NCBI RefSeq assembly: GCF_017571525.1 | Contig: NZ_JAGETY010000005.1 | Span: forward strand, 124,001-188,000 | Direction: 5' to 3' | From: Hymenobacter sp. BT559 | GTDB lineage: Bacteria; Bacteroidota; Bacteroidia; Cytophagales; Hymenobacteraceae | DNA length: 64,000 nucleotides | Shown here: piece by piece, positions 44,069-52,158 of the stretch | How positions within the stretch are numbered: position 1 is the first letter of the stretch | Layout: every line of letters begins with the position of its first letter | Notes under the pieces: model-generated | Told to the model about the DNA's origin: nothing | The model's input: only the letters and a program-made list of their open reading frames with translations | Database searches by the model: none | Translations under genes and position numbers: made by a program

Positions 44069-44887
44069 TTAAGCGAAGCTGTTAGCCGAAAGCTTGGAGC
44101 CATCGGCCAGGTAGTTGTTGACCGCTTGCAGAATCTGCGGCGGGCGCTTCGAGCGCTCCTGGCCGGGGCCAGGGTTGCCATTGCCTTGCGTGTTGGGGGT
44201 AGAGTTAGGAGTGCCTTCGCCCAGGTAAACACCCGCGGTAGCAGGGGCCGAGGGCGTAAACGTGTTCACTACATCGCTGTCTACAAACTTGTTGTAGTTG
44301 CGCAGGTCGCGGATAAGCGCCGCGTGCCGGGCTTCTACTGAGACAATCTTGCCGGCTAGGGCCAGGTTGGCGTTGCTCGTCAGGAAGCGGCCGGCCCCAT
44401 TATAGGCCGCTACTCCGGTGTCTTCAAACGTCTGGGCGGCGGCCAGTACCTGGTCGCGGCTGCCAAAGTTGATGCTGCTAAAATCGGGCATCAGGTCTTT
44501 CAGCGGGGTAATATTGTTAGCCTGTAGCGCGGCCTTCAAAAAGTCGCGGTGAATAGCCTCGTGCAGCGCCAAATCGTCGAAAATCTGCTTCTCGGCGGCG
44601 GTGATGGTACTACCAGTGTAGTAGCCGCCGGTTTTTATCTGGGCGTAGAAAGCGGCCTCTAGCTGCTCCAGGGCATAGGCGTAGTTCAGGATGCCGGCAT
44701 CGCCCGAGCCTACGTCGATAGTGCCGGGTGAGGAGTCGCTCTTGCTACAGCCAGCCAGCACAAGGGCTGTGGCGCCCGCCGTGGCACCGGCATACATGAA
44801 AAACGAGCGCCGCTTAATAGGCACATGTAAGGGTTTGTCGGGCTCAACCTCGCGCAGCTGAGGCTCGGAAGAAAAAGAAGTTGGCAT
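44069..44887 (-). CDS. Ferritin-like domain lipoprotein, type A (copy 2)
   Basis: A 272-residue paralog of the 41982-42716 protein. KRRSFFMYAGATAGATALVLAGC is identical to the other type A export signal, and the helices LEQLEAAFYAQIK, HEAIHRDFLKAAL, TFEDTGVAAYNG and VSVEARHAALIRDL match closely. The C-terminal 40 residues (GVYLGEGTPNST ... PGPGQERSKRPPQILQAVNN) are new compared with copy 1. The start at 44887 is preferred, since earlier in-frame codons read AT-rich sequence unlike any export signal. Confidence 0.9.
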   Translation of the reverse strand: MPTSFSSEPQLREVEPDKPLHVPIKRRSFFMYAGATAGATALVLAGCSKSDSSPGTIDVGSGDAGILNYAYALEQLEAAFYAQIKTGGYYTGSTITAAEKQIFDDLALHEAIHRDFLKAALQANNITPLKDLMPDFSSINFGSRDQVLAAAQTFEDTGVAAYNGAGRFLTSNANLALAGKIVSVEARHAALIRDLRNYNKFVDSDVVNTFTPSAPATAGVYLGEGTPNSTPNTQGNGNPGPGQERSKRPPQILQAVNNYLADGSKLSANSFA

Positions 44888-45407
44888 GGAAAAGGAAAAG
44901 AAGGATAATAAAAAATTGAAGCTTTTAATACTGTAGGCTGACAAGATTGTACTGGGCTTAAGTATTTGGCGCTCATTTAGTATGTACGGCACTTTCAAGC
45001 CGAGGGTGCGCAAAAAGACAGTGTGCCAAAACACTGACGCAGCCGTGTTCGGAAGCAACTACTTGAGGGATAGTTGCCAGATTCTGAGTAAAAGCTGAGG
45101 TAATAATATTGAAAAAGACGTGCCACGGCCGTAATTTTTATGCTGGCCTGCGTGTGAGGCCCGGTTAAACAAGAAAAGCCAGCCCCTGAGGCTGGCTTTT
45201 TACAAAAGGAGGCAGGCTGGTAGCTTAAGAAGTAATTAACGTGTGGAAATTTATAACAAGCACTATTTTTCGGTAGCAGCTAGCGGGCCTACCAGGCTCG
45301 AAGGCCCTTGCTACCTCTTAGAAAGAGCGTGCTTGCTAGCTTTACGACCTTTGTAAGCAGGTAGGATTTTAGCGGTGAATAAAGAAGTAGTGGTGTGGCC
45401 GATTACT
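44888..45407. other. Divergent intergenic region with an orphan terminator and a hairpin
   Basis: Besides the terminator at 45174-45202, GGTAGCA near 45272 pairs with TGCTACC near 45315 and AGGCCC/GGGCCT pair inside, making another hairpin. The terminator serves no visible gene, so a short RNA could be made here. No coding frame is supported. Confidence 0.5.
45174..45202. terminator. Orphan bidirectional terminator
   Basis: AAAAGCCAGCC pairs with GGCTGGCTTTTT around CCTGA. The genes on both sides point away from it, so neither neighbour explains it. Confidence 0.8.
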
Positions 45408-46871
45408 ATGCGCAGGTGGTGGCGCTGCTGGTGGCTGGCGAGCTGGCTGCTGGCGGGCAGCCTGCACGCCCAGCCCGCTAGCCCCCCGGCCAGCGGTGAG
45501 GTGGGCTTGGTGGTGCCTGCCGCAACCGTGCCGCTGGCGGGGCCTTTCACGCTGGCGTTTCGGCTGCGCGGAGCGGCGCTAGCCAGCCACTCGGCCTTTC
45601 CCGAGATAGAGGGCTTTCGCAAAGCGGCGGGCCTTACTACCACCACTACCACCCGGCTGCTGCCCGGTGGCCAGCGCAGCACCGAGCTCACGGTGGCGCA
45701 GCGCTACTTCCCCTATGCAGAGGGCGATTATGTAGTGCCGGCTTTCACCATAACGGTGAATGGCCACGTGCTGCGCAGCCCCGGCGGGCGGGTGCACGTG
45801 GGCGCGGCTAGCCCCCCGCTCGATGTCAGCGCGGCCCCGCCCGGCACGGGCGTGGGCTCGCTCGACCAGCTGCTGGGCAAGCCCAAGCCCAAGTATTTCT
45901 ACGAGCCGCCCGATGCGGGCCAGCTAGCCCTCGAAGCCGACCGCAGCCAGGTATACGTGGGCCAAGGCGTGCGCGTGAACCTGTATTTCTACCTCAAGCC
46001 AGCCGACCAGGCCCTGCTCAATTTCTACGATTTCAACAACCAGCTTACCGAGCTGCTGCGCCAGCTGCGCCAGCCCACTACCTGGGAAGTGGCCGCCCCC
46101 GACCCGTCGCCACTGCCCGACACGGTGCGCCGGGCCGGTGGCCAGCTGTTTTTACGCTTTCGGCTGGCGGGGCGCACCTATTATCCGCTCACCAAAGAGG
46201 CGCTGCAGTTTCCGGCGCTGCAGCTGGTCCTTACCAAGTTCAAACTGCTGAAAAAGCCCGAGCCTGGCGACAACGAGCGTCTGGCCATTTACAAAACCTA
46301 CACGGCCCCGGCCCTGCACGTGGCGGTGCGGCCGCTGCCTCCGCCCGGCACAGCCTTGGTGGGCGAGTATGTACTGCACGAAGGCATCAGTGGCACGCGC
46401 TTTCGCACGGGCGAGGCATTTACGTACACGTTTGGCGTAGAGGGCAGTGGCAACGCGGCGGCCCTGATGCCCCCGCCACTACGGCCGCGCGCCGGGCTAG
46501 CCGTATATGGCCCCGACGTGCGCGAAGAAGCCTTGCCCGACGGGCGCTTTCGCAAGAGTTTTCGCTACCGGCTGGTGCCCCAGCGCCCCGGCCCGCTCGC
46601 CTTCGATAGCCTGCTGCGCCTGCCATTTTTCAACCCCGTAGTGGGCCGCTACGACACGCTGCGGCCCGAGCTGCGCGTGGTGGTGAGCGGCACGCCCCGC
46701 GCCACCGCCTCGGCTAACCCCGCCGACGACCCCTTTTATGGCCCGGCCCTGGCCCGCGCCGATGCCCAGCTGCAACCCCTCGATGTGTACCGGCAGGTGG
46801 GCCGCTACGCCGCCTGGCTGCTGGCCGCATTGCTAGGCGTGGCTGGGGTGGGGTGGTGGCGGGCCCGGTAG
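45408..46871 (+). CDS. batD: BatD family protein
   Basis: A 487-residue exported membrane protein of the BatD (oxygen tolerance) family: signal peptide ([20 protein letters not shown]), several beta-sandwich segments ([15 protein letters not shown] [33 protein letters not shown]), and one C-terminal membrane helix ([18 protein letters not shown]). BatD normally sits in a cluster with BatA, BatB, BatC and MoxR, but here those genes are absent. A GTG at 45375 would add eleven residues; the ATG at 45408 begins the signal peptide. Confidence 0.87.
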   Translation: MRRWWRCWWLASWLLAGSLHAQPASPPASGEVGLVVPAATVPLAGPFTLAFRLRGAALASHSAFPEIEGFRKAAGLTTTTTTRLLPGGQRSTELTVAQRYFPYAEGDYVVPAFTITVNGHVLRSPGGRVHVGAASPPLDVSAAPPGTGVGSLDQLLGKPKPKYFYEPPDAGQLALEADRSQVYVGQGVRVNLYFYLKPADQALLNFYDFNNQLTELLRQLRQPTTWEVAAPDPSPLPDTVRRAGGQLFLRFRLAGRTYYPLTKEALQFPALQLVLTKFKLLKKPEPGDNERLAIYKTYTAPALHVAVRPLPPPGTALVGEYVLHEGISGTRFRTGEAFTYTFGVEGSGNAAALMPPPLRPRAGLAVYGPDVREEALPDGRFRKSFRYRLVPQRPGPLAFDSLLRLPFFNPVVGRYDTLRPELRVVVSGTPRATASANPADDPFYGPALARADAQLQPLDVYRQVGRYAAWLLAALLGVAGVGWWRAR

Positions 46872-46878
46872 GCCGCAC

Positions 46879-46886
46879 TATTTTTG
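46879..46886 (+). promoter_or_regulatory. Predicted -7 element of aroC
   Basis: TATTTTTG matches TAnnTTTG and lies 19 bases before the aroC ATG, just past the batD stop codon. Confidence 0.42.
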
Positions 46887-46905
46887 GGGCTTACTCAAAG
46901 AACGC

Positions 46906-47985
46906 ATGTCAAATAGTTTCGGAACGCTTTTTCGCATCACCACCTTCGGCGAGTCGCACGGGGTGGGTATTGGGGTCATTATCGACGGTTGCCCGGCGGG
47001 GCTGGCCCTCGACCCGGCGGCCATTCAGCGGGCCCTAGACAGGCGCCGGCCGGGCCAGTCAGCGCTCACTACTCCGCGCAAAGAGGCCGACCAGGTGCAG
47101 GTGCAGTCGGGCGTGTTTGAGGGCCTGACCACCGGCACGCCCATCAGCCTGTTTATTCCGAACGCCGACCAGCGCTCCGACGACTACTCGCACATTGCGG
47201 GCGCCTACCGCCCTAGCCACGCCGACTACACCTACGACGCCAAATACGGCCGCCGCGACCACCGGGGCGGGGGGCGCAGCTCGGCCCGCGAAACGGCTGC
47301 CCGCGTAGCCGCCGGCGCGGTGGCCGCTGCCCTGCTGGCCCACTTTAGCGTCGAGGTAAAAGCTTACGTATCGGCCGTGGGCGAAGTGGAAGTAGGCAAG
47401 CCCTACGAAGAGCTCGACCTCAGTCTCATCGACAGCAACCCTGTGCGCTGCCCCGACCCCGAAGCCGCCGCCCGCATGGAAGCCCGCATTCGCGAGGCCC
47501 AGGCGGCGCACGATACCGTGGGCGGCGTCGTTACGGGCGTGGCTACGGGCCTGCCGCCCGGCCTCGGCGAGCCGGTGTTCGACAAGCTGCCGGCCGTGCT
47601 AGGCCATGCATTACTGAGTATTAATGCCGTAAAGGGCTTCGAGTTTGGCTCGGGCTTCGAGGGCACCAAGCTGCCGGGCTCGCAGCACAACGACGAGTTT
47701 TACACCGACGAGGCCGGCCGCGTGCGCACCCGCACCAACCACAGCGGCGGCAGCCAGGGTGGCATCAGCAATGGCCAGGATGTGTACTTCCGCGTAGCCT
47801 TCAAGCCGGTAGCTACGCTGCTGCAGCCGCAGCAAACCATTAATCAGGCTGGCGAGGCCGTGACCCTTGCCGGCCGCGGCCGCCACGATGCCTGTGTGCT
47901 ACCTCGCGCCGCGCCCATCGTAGAAGCCATGACGCAGCTTGTGCTGGCCGACCTGCTGCTGCGGGCGCGGGCGAGCAAGCTGTAG
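46906..47985 (+). CDS. aroC: Chorismate synthase
   Basis: A 359-residue FMN-dependent enzyme that converts EPSP to chorismate, the last step of the shikimate pathway. Signatures are [46 protein letters not shown] and [10 protein letters not shown], with conserved His and Arg for FMN and substrate. Family length is normal. It lies 34 bp downstream of batD, with its own -7 element. Confidence 0.97.
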   Translation: MSNSFGTLFRITTFGESHGVGIGVIIDGCPAGLALDPAAIQRALDRRRPGQSALTTPRKEADQVQVQSGVFEGLTTGTPISLFIPNADQRSDDYSHIAGAYRPSHADYTYDAKYGRRDHRGGGRSSARETAARVAAGAVAAALLAHFSVEVKAYVSAVGEVEVGKPYEELDLSLIDSNPVRCPDPEAAARMEARIREAQAAHDTVGGVVTGVATGLPPGLGEPVFDKLPAVLGHALLSINAVKGFEFGSGFEGTKLPGSQHNDEFYTDEAGRVRTRTNHSGGSQGGISNGQDVYFRVAFKPVATLLQPQQTINQAGEAVTLAGRGRHDACVLPRAAPIVEAMTQLVLADLLLRARASKL

Positions 47986-48091
47986 AACCTTGCGCTGAAT
48001 TTCTTGTTATGGATTCTAGTTTAGAATGAATCCAGAGATTGGATTTGCCTTTGCGGAGGCGCTTGTTTAGAAAATCTTAAAAATCAACGAT

Positions 48092-48694
48092 ATGTCTGCC
48101 GTTTCCATCTACGCCGAGGCGTCACCCAATCCTGAGAGCATGAAATTTGTGCTCAACTCTACCTTACTGCCCGATGGCGTCAGCGTAGATTATCCCAACG
48201 TGGAGGCCGCCGTGAACTCGCCCGTCGCGCAGGAGCTGTTCGGCTTCGACTACGTGGGCCGCGTGTTCATCGCCCAAAACTTCGTCACCGTAACCAAAAC
48301 GCAGCCCGAACTGGGCTGGACCAGCATCATTCCCGAGCTGCGCCAGTTTATCAAGAGCTACGTCGAGGCCGGCGGCACGCTATTCACCGTAGACCCCGCC
48401 GCCGAGCAGAAGGCCGCCCAAGCTGCCAGCGCCGGCGACCCGACCCAGCAAGACGGCTTTACGAGCCAGAAAATCATCGACCTGCTCGACAACTACGTGC
48501 GCCCCGCCGTGGAGCAAGATGGTGGCAACATCACCTTCAAGAGTTACCACGACGGCATCGTGACCGTGAACCTGCAAGGCTCGTGCTCGGGCTGCCCCTC
48601 GGCCACCGTTACCCTGAAGTCGGGCATCGAAAACCTGCTCAAGCGCATGGTTCCGGAAGTGAAAGAAGTAGTAGCTGAAGGCGTGACGGTATAA
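48092..48694 (+). CDS. Nfu-type Fe-S scaffold protein (NifU C-terminal domain)
   Basis: A 200-residue protein with two domains: Nfu_N at 5-90 (NPESMKFVLNSTLLPDGVSVDY ... ELFGFDYVGRVFIAQNFVTVTK) and a C-terminal NifU domain (about 125-198) with the cluster-binding CSGCPSA. It carries Fe-S clusters from the SUF system to target proteins such as QueG or aconitase. Bacteroidota commonly have this form. It is preceded by an intergenic stretch of about 100 bases without a clear promoter match. Confidence 0.92.
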   Translation: MSAVSIYAEASPNPESMKFVLNSTLLPDGVSVDYPNVEAAVNSPVAQELFGFDYVGRVFIAQNFVTVTKTQPELGWTSIIPELRQFIKSYVEAGGTLFTVDPAAEQKAAQAASAGDPTQQDGFTSQKIIDLLDNYVRPAVEQDGGNITFKSYHDGIVTVNLQGSCSGCPSATVTLKSGIENLLKRMVPEVKEVVAEGVTV

Positions 48695-48765
48695 CGCTCG
48701 CCTACCGGCTCGTAAGCGCCCCGAAAAGTCTGCCTGCCTAGGCTAGCTTTTCGGGGCGCTTTCTT

Positions 48766-48773
48766 TATGTTTG
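48766..48773 (+). promoter_or_regulatory. Predicted -7 element of the CPBP protease gene
   Basis: TATGTTTG matches TAnnTTTG and lies 16 bases before the ATG. Confidence 0.42.
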
Positions 48774-48789
48774 TTGTTTCCGAATCTAT

Positions 48790-49641
48790 ATGGAGCCAGA
48801 GCTATTGTTCGCTGAGCCTATTGAAGCATTGCCACCTGCTTATCCTACCCTCGGCGAAAGCTGGGGCGTGCTCGGATGGTTTTTGGTTGTGTCGCTGGTT
48901 GTGGGGGCGCCGTTATATGGCTTGGTGCACTGGCTATTGCCCATGCAATTGCCGGCTTACAAGCTCGGGGCTGGCGCTGGGCTAAGCATAGTGGTGGAGG
49001 TGGTGCTGCTCGGGTGGCTGCGGTGGCGCGTAAGCCCCGCCCGCTGGCCTCGCCTGAGTTGGAACGTAGGGGGGCCTAGCTGGCAGCTATATGCGCTGTT
49101 GCTGGTGTTGGTGCCCATTCAGGCAGCTGTACTGGTGGGCCTACACTTATTGCCCCTGCCCAATTGGACCGCCAAAACGTTCCTGAGTATGGCCCAATAC
49201 CCGGCGCTGAGCCTGGCGTTTGGCTGCTTGCTCGCGCCGTTGCTGGAGGAAATCCTTTTTCGGGGCATCATACTTCGGGGGCTGTTGCGCAATTATTCGC
49301 CGGCTGTAGCCATTGGGCAGTCGGCCCTGCTATTCGGCGTCTTTCACTTGAACCCGGCCCAGAGCCTGTTTGCGATGCTATTTGGTGTGACGCTGGGCTG
49401 GCTGTATTACCGCACACAATCGCTGGCAATTTGCATCACGATGCATGCGCTCAATAATCTGCTGTCCTTTTCTTTAATGATGCATAGTGGCCCATCCATG
49501 AGCGAAGCAGCCGAATACAAGTTTCTGCACAGCTACGCTTTTCTACTAACGCTTCTGGTGGCCGGGCTACTGCTGGGGGGCCTAGTCTGGCTGATAAAGC
49601 GCATGACCTCACCCCCGCCTGCCGAATCGTTGGCTGAGTAA
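48790..49641 (+). CDS. CPBP family intramembrane metalloprotease
   Basis: A 283-residue membrane protein with about eight helices. The conserved motifs of CPBP (Rce1-like) proteases are present: EEILFRGIILRGLL (EExxxR), FGVFHLNPAQ (FxxxH) and HALNNLLSFS (HxxxN/B). These carry the catalytic Glu and His residues. Substrates are unknown; related proteins process prenylated proteins or bacteriocin-like peptides. A terminator follows the stop. Confidence 0.9.
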   Translation: MEPELLFAEPIEALPPAYPTLGESWGVLGWFLVVSLVVGAPLYGLVHWLLPMQLPAYKLGAGAGLSIVVEVVLLGWLRWRVSPARWPRLSWNVGGPSWQLYALLLVLVPIQAAVLVGLHLLPLPNWTAKTFLSMAQYPALSLAFGCLLAPLLEEILFRGIILRGLLRNYSPAVAIGQSALLFGVFHLNPAQSLFAMLFGVTLGWLYYRTQSLAICITMHALNNLLSFSLMMHSGPSMSEAAEYKFLHSYAFLLTLLVAGLLLGGLVWLIKRMTSPPPAESLAE

Positions 49642-49649
49642 AGCCCAAC

Positions 49650-49692
49650 GCAAAAGCGGTCGGTTGCCTAAAGGCAGCCGGCCGCTTTTTTG
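49650..49692. terminator. Bidirectional rho-independent terminator
   Basis: AAAAGCGGTCGGTTGCC pairs with GGCAGCCGGCCGCTTTTTT around TAAA. It is shared by the convergent CPBP and DUF5777 genes. Confidence 0.85.
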
Positions 49693-49710
49693 TGGGCTAG
49701 TCCGTAGCCA

Positions 49711-50631
49711 CTAGATTTTGCGGGCCCGTTGCTTCACCGTGAAGTTGCGGCTCACGTTGAAGCCGAAGCAGATGTAGCCGTCGAAGAAATTGCCCGTGGT
49801 TTGGGTAATGAACTGCTGCTCAATCATGCCCGTCGAGTTGGTGACGTGCAGCTGAAAAATATGGCCGCCGGTTTCAATATCTACCCCTAGCGCCACCGAG
49901 TTGCGGTAGTGGTCGGCGGTGTAGGAGGGCATGAGGTAGTAGTACTCCGCGTTGAGCGAGAAGCGCTTGGTGAGCTTGTAGCGCCCACCGGCCCCTAGCG
50001 CGTACACGTCATTCTTTTCGCCCTCATTTATCACCAGGTTGCGGTGAATGAGCGTGGGCATGAGCTGGAACGAAAAGTCGGTGCTGAACTTGCGCGCAAT
50101 CAAGGCCTGGTACGTGTAGGCGGTGCGCTTGCCCAAGGTGTAGTCAATGCCGTTCGTCATGTGGTCGGTCATGATAGCGGCCGACGAAAACAGCGTCACT
50201 GACACTGGCACGGCGCGCGCCCCGGTGGTTTGCTGAATGGCTTTATACTTCAGAAAGCCATCGTACACTTTATTGAGCGACGAGCGGCCTACGCCAATCT
50301 CAAACCGGTTGGTGAGCGCATACTCGAACCCTAGTCGCAGGGTGGCATGGTCGAGGCCAAAAAACTCGGAGGGGCCACTATTAAGGGCGCCAAAGCGGTG
50401 CGAAATCAAAAACACCATGGTGCCCTCGCCGGGAGTTTGCACGGTGTGGCCATTGATGAGGCGCGTGGCTTTAAACGTCGCGTCCACTACCTGCGTGGGC
50501 GCGTCCTTCTTGGTATCCTGCTCCAGCTGGCCTAGCAGGTCGCCTTGCGCGTGGGCGGCTGGCGCGGTCCCGGCTGCCAGTACGAGGCACAGCAGCGCCG
50601 TGCGCGTAAAAAGAGTAAGTAGTTTTTTCAT
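49711..50631 (-). CDS. DUF5777 family beta-barrel protein
   Basis: A 306-residue exported protein with a signal peptide (MKKLLTLFTRTALLCLVLAAG). The mature part matches DUF5777: FKATRLINGHTVQTPGEGTMVFLISHRFGALNSG, LGFEYALTNRFEIGVGRSS and FDGYICFGFNVSRNF, a predicted outer-membrane beta-barrel. It is the last of three genes in an operon with a YceI protein (28 bp upstream) and a cytochrome c. The substrate or role is unknown, but this trio recurs in Bacteroidota. Confidence 0.88.
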   Translation of the reverse strand: MKKLLTLFTRTALLCLVLAAGTAPAAHAQGDLLGQLEQDTKKDAPTQVVDATFKATRLINGHTVQTPGEGTMVFLISHRFGALNSGPSEFFGLDHATLRLGFEYALTNRFEIGVGRSSLNKVYDGFLKYKAIQQTTGARAVPVSVTLFSSAAIMTDHMTNGIDYTLGKRTAYTYQALIARKFSTDFSFQLMPTLIHRNLVINEGEKNDVYALGAGGRYKLTKRFSLNAEYYYLMPSYTADHYRNSVALGVDIETGGHIFQLHVTNSTGMIEQQFITQTTGNFFDGYICFGFNVSRNFTVKQRARKI

Positions 50632-50659
50632 AAAATGACGGGTAGCAAAGGCATGAAGG

Positions 50660-51268
50660 CTAGGGCTGCGACACCAGGGCGGGCGCTACGGCATCGCAGG
50701 TGAGGTTGATGCGCACGCTCACGGATTTGGCGATGTGTTCGCGCACCAGCAAGGGGATGTCGATAGAGTAGTCGGCCGGGGCCACGTTGAAGTAGGCAAA
50801 TACTACCAGCTGGCCGTCGCGCAGCTGCAAGGTGCCCGTCACAATAGCCTTGTGGGTGACGCCGTGCATGGTGAGATTGCCTTCGGCCTCCACCGTTTGG
50901 GCGCTGGTGGGCAGCTGCTTAAGCACCTGGGCGGCGTTGAGGAGCTGGCCGGTGAAGGTGGCTTTCGGAAATTTGTCCGACTCCATGTAGTTCTCGTTGA
51001 AGTGCTCCTGCATGAGCGTGCGCTTGAACTGAAACTCGTGGATGGGAACCGAAAAGGCAATCTGGCCCGTGCTAAGGTCAAAGACTGCCGCCACCTTGTC
51101 GTTGCGGGCCTCGATGTCTTCCATAATGGAAGCCGAGAAAAACGAGATATGCCCGGCGCGGGTCATGTACTTGCCCTGGCCCCAGGCCGGCTCGGCGCCC
51201 GCCAGACCTAGCAGCAGCCCGAGCCCGAGCATACCCAGCCGCCCTATGCTTGGTAATAGTTTAGTCAT
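50660..51268 (-). CDS. YceI family protein
   Basis: A 202-residue exported protein with a signal peptide (residues 1-31). The mature part has the YceI lipocalin-like pattern: GHISFFSASIMEDIEARND, VFDLSTGQIAFSVPIHEFQFKRTLMQEHFNENYMESDKFPKATF and LTMHGVTHKAIVTGTL. These proteins bind polyisoprenoid chains such as quinones in the periplasm. Its place between a cytochrome c and a beta-barrel gene fits an electron-transfer role. The ATG at 51268 was chosen at the signal peptide. Confidence 0.92.
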   Translation of the reverse strand: MTKLLPSIGRLGMLGLGLLLGLAGAEPAWGQGKYMTRAGHISFFSASIMEDIEARNDKVAAVFDLSTGQIAFSVPIHEFQFKRTLMQEHFNENYMESDKFPKATFTGQLLNAAQVLKQLPTSAQTVEAEGNLTMHGVTHKAIVTGTLQLRDGQLVVFAYFNVAPADYSIDIPLLVREHIAKSVSVRINLTCDAVAPALVSQP

Positions 51269-51327
51269 ACCGAAAAAGGGCAGAGGGTGTCGAAGAAAAA
51301 GAGGCGGCATGGCTGAGCCAGCGCCTC

Positions 51328-51756
51328 TCAATTGTTGGGTGCGCCAGCATCGACCCAGGCTTTGATAATGGCGATTTCGCAGGCATCGGGGCCATTCTTG
51401 CCATCGAAGGGCATTTTGTTGTAGCCCGGCAATTGCCGAATGCTGCCCACGATGTAGCTCTCGGCGCCACCTATGGGGTGCGTCCAGGTGCTCAGGGCGG
51501 CAAACGATTCCATATTCAGCGTGCCATTCGAGCCGTCGGGAAACGTCTTGTTGTAGTTGGCGGCACTGTGGCAGCGGTAGCAATCATCCTGCAGAATGGG
51601 CAGCACATCGGTTTTGTAAGAAACCGATACAGGCGTCGAGGGGCAGGCCGGTTCCGGAATGCTTTCGTGGGTATAGGAGCAGGCGGCTAGCAGCGCCAGG
51701 CCCGACAGAATGACCCCTAGCCCTACAGGCCTTGGGAGTAGCGTAAGTACTTTCAC
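51328..51756 (-). CDS. c-type cytochrome lipoprotein
   Basis: A 142-residue lipoprotein (LALLAACSYTHES) with one c-type heme site CYRCH near residue 61 and GYNKMPFDGKNGPD with the sixth-ligand Met candidate near the C-terminal half. This is the single-domain cytochrome type found in Bacteroidota gene trios with YceI and DUF5777. It likely transfers electrons in the periplasm. It is the first gene of the operon. Confidence 0.9.
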   Translation of the reverse strand: MKVLTLLPRPVGLGVILSGLALLAACSYTHESIPEPACPSTPVSVSYKTDVLPILQDDCYRCHSAANYNKTFPDGSNGTLNMESFAALSTWTHPIGGAESYIVGSIRQLPGYNKMPFDGKNGPDACEIAIIKAWVDAGAPNN

Positions 51757-52101
51757 AGAGTGTAGCGGGTTAATAGCAAGCAGAAAAATTTAGACGGAAA
51801 GGGTAGCCCGAATGGCTAGTAAATCAATAATTTGGGCGGGGAGTAACGGCGATGGTTGTAGTCTGGCGGCGGGCAGCTGGCTTGTCAGGGGGGCTGGCTT
51901 TAACCCGATGAGAACCAACTGCTGTTTTTGGTGCAGGGCCAACCTACGTTCGCAGTCAAAGCTAGGATTGAGCAAGTGGGAAAATTAGTGATTTTCGTTG
52001 ATTGGACCTCTTCTCCATCCGAACGGCTCACTGGCCTATATGGCCGAGCTATAGACCCGCTGGCTTGGCTGCCATAAGGGAGGAGCAATCGGTAGAACGC
52101 A
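51757..52101. other. Intergenic stretch without a gene
   Basis: No supported coding frame, known RNA or repeat was found. Short possible frames at about 51790-51975 (minus) lack start context and codon bias. The secDF terminator lies just past its right end. Confidence 0.5.
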
Positions 52102-52138
52102 ACAAAAAAAGCCCGGCCGCTAGGCCGGGCTTTTTCAA
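52102..52138. terminator. Bidirectional rho-independent terminator of secDF
   Basis: AAAAAAAGCCCGGCC pairs with GGCCGGGCTTTTT around GCTA. It lies 21 bases past the secDF stop codon (minus strand). Confidence 0.88.
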
Positions 52139-52158
52139 AACCGATGAGTAGGAGATGG

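Noticed and set aside
41106..44887. The ferritin-like genes as bacterioferritin or rubrerythrin
   Set aside because: They lack the heme-binding Met, the ferroxidase pattern of bacterioferritin and the rubredoxin domain; export signals and ExxH spacing fit the Ferritin_2 type instead.
45311..45691. A minus-strand frame with a lysine-rich tail opposite batD
   Set aside because: It is mostly antisense to the BatD signal and first domain; only the last 20 codons lie outside, and they do not match any known small protein.
51790..51975. A 61-codon minus-strand frame upstream of the cytochrome operon
   Set aside because: No start context, no family and poor codon bias; treated as non-coding.
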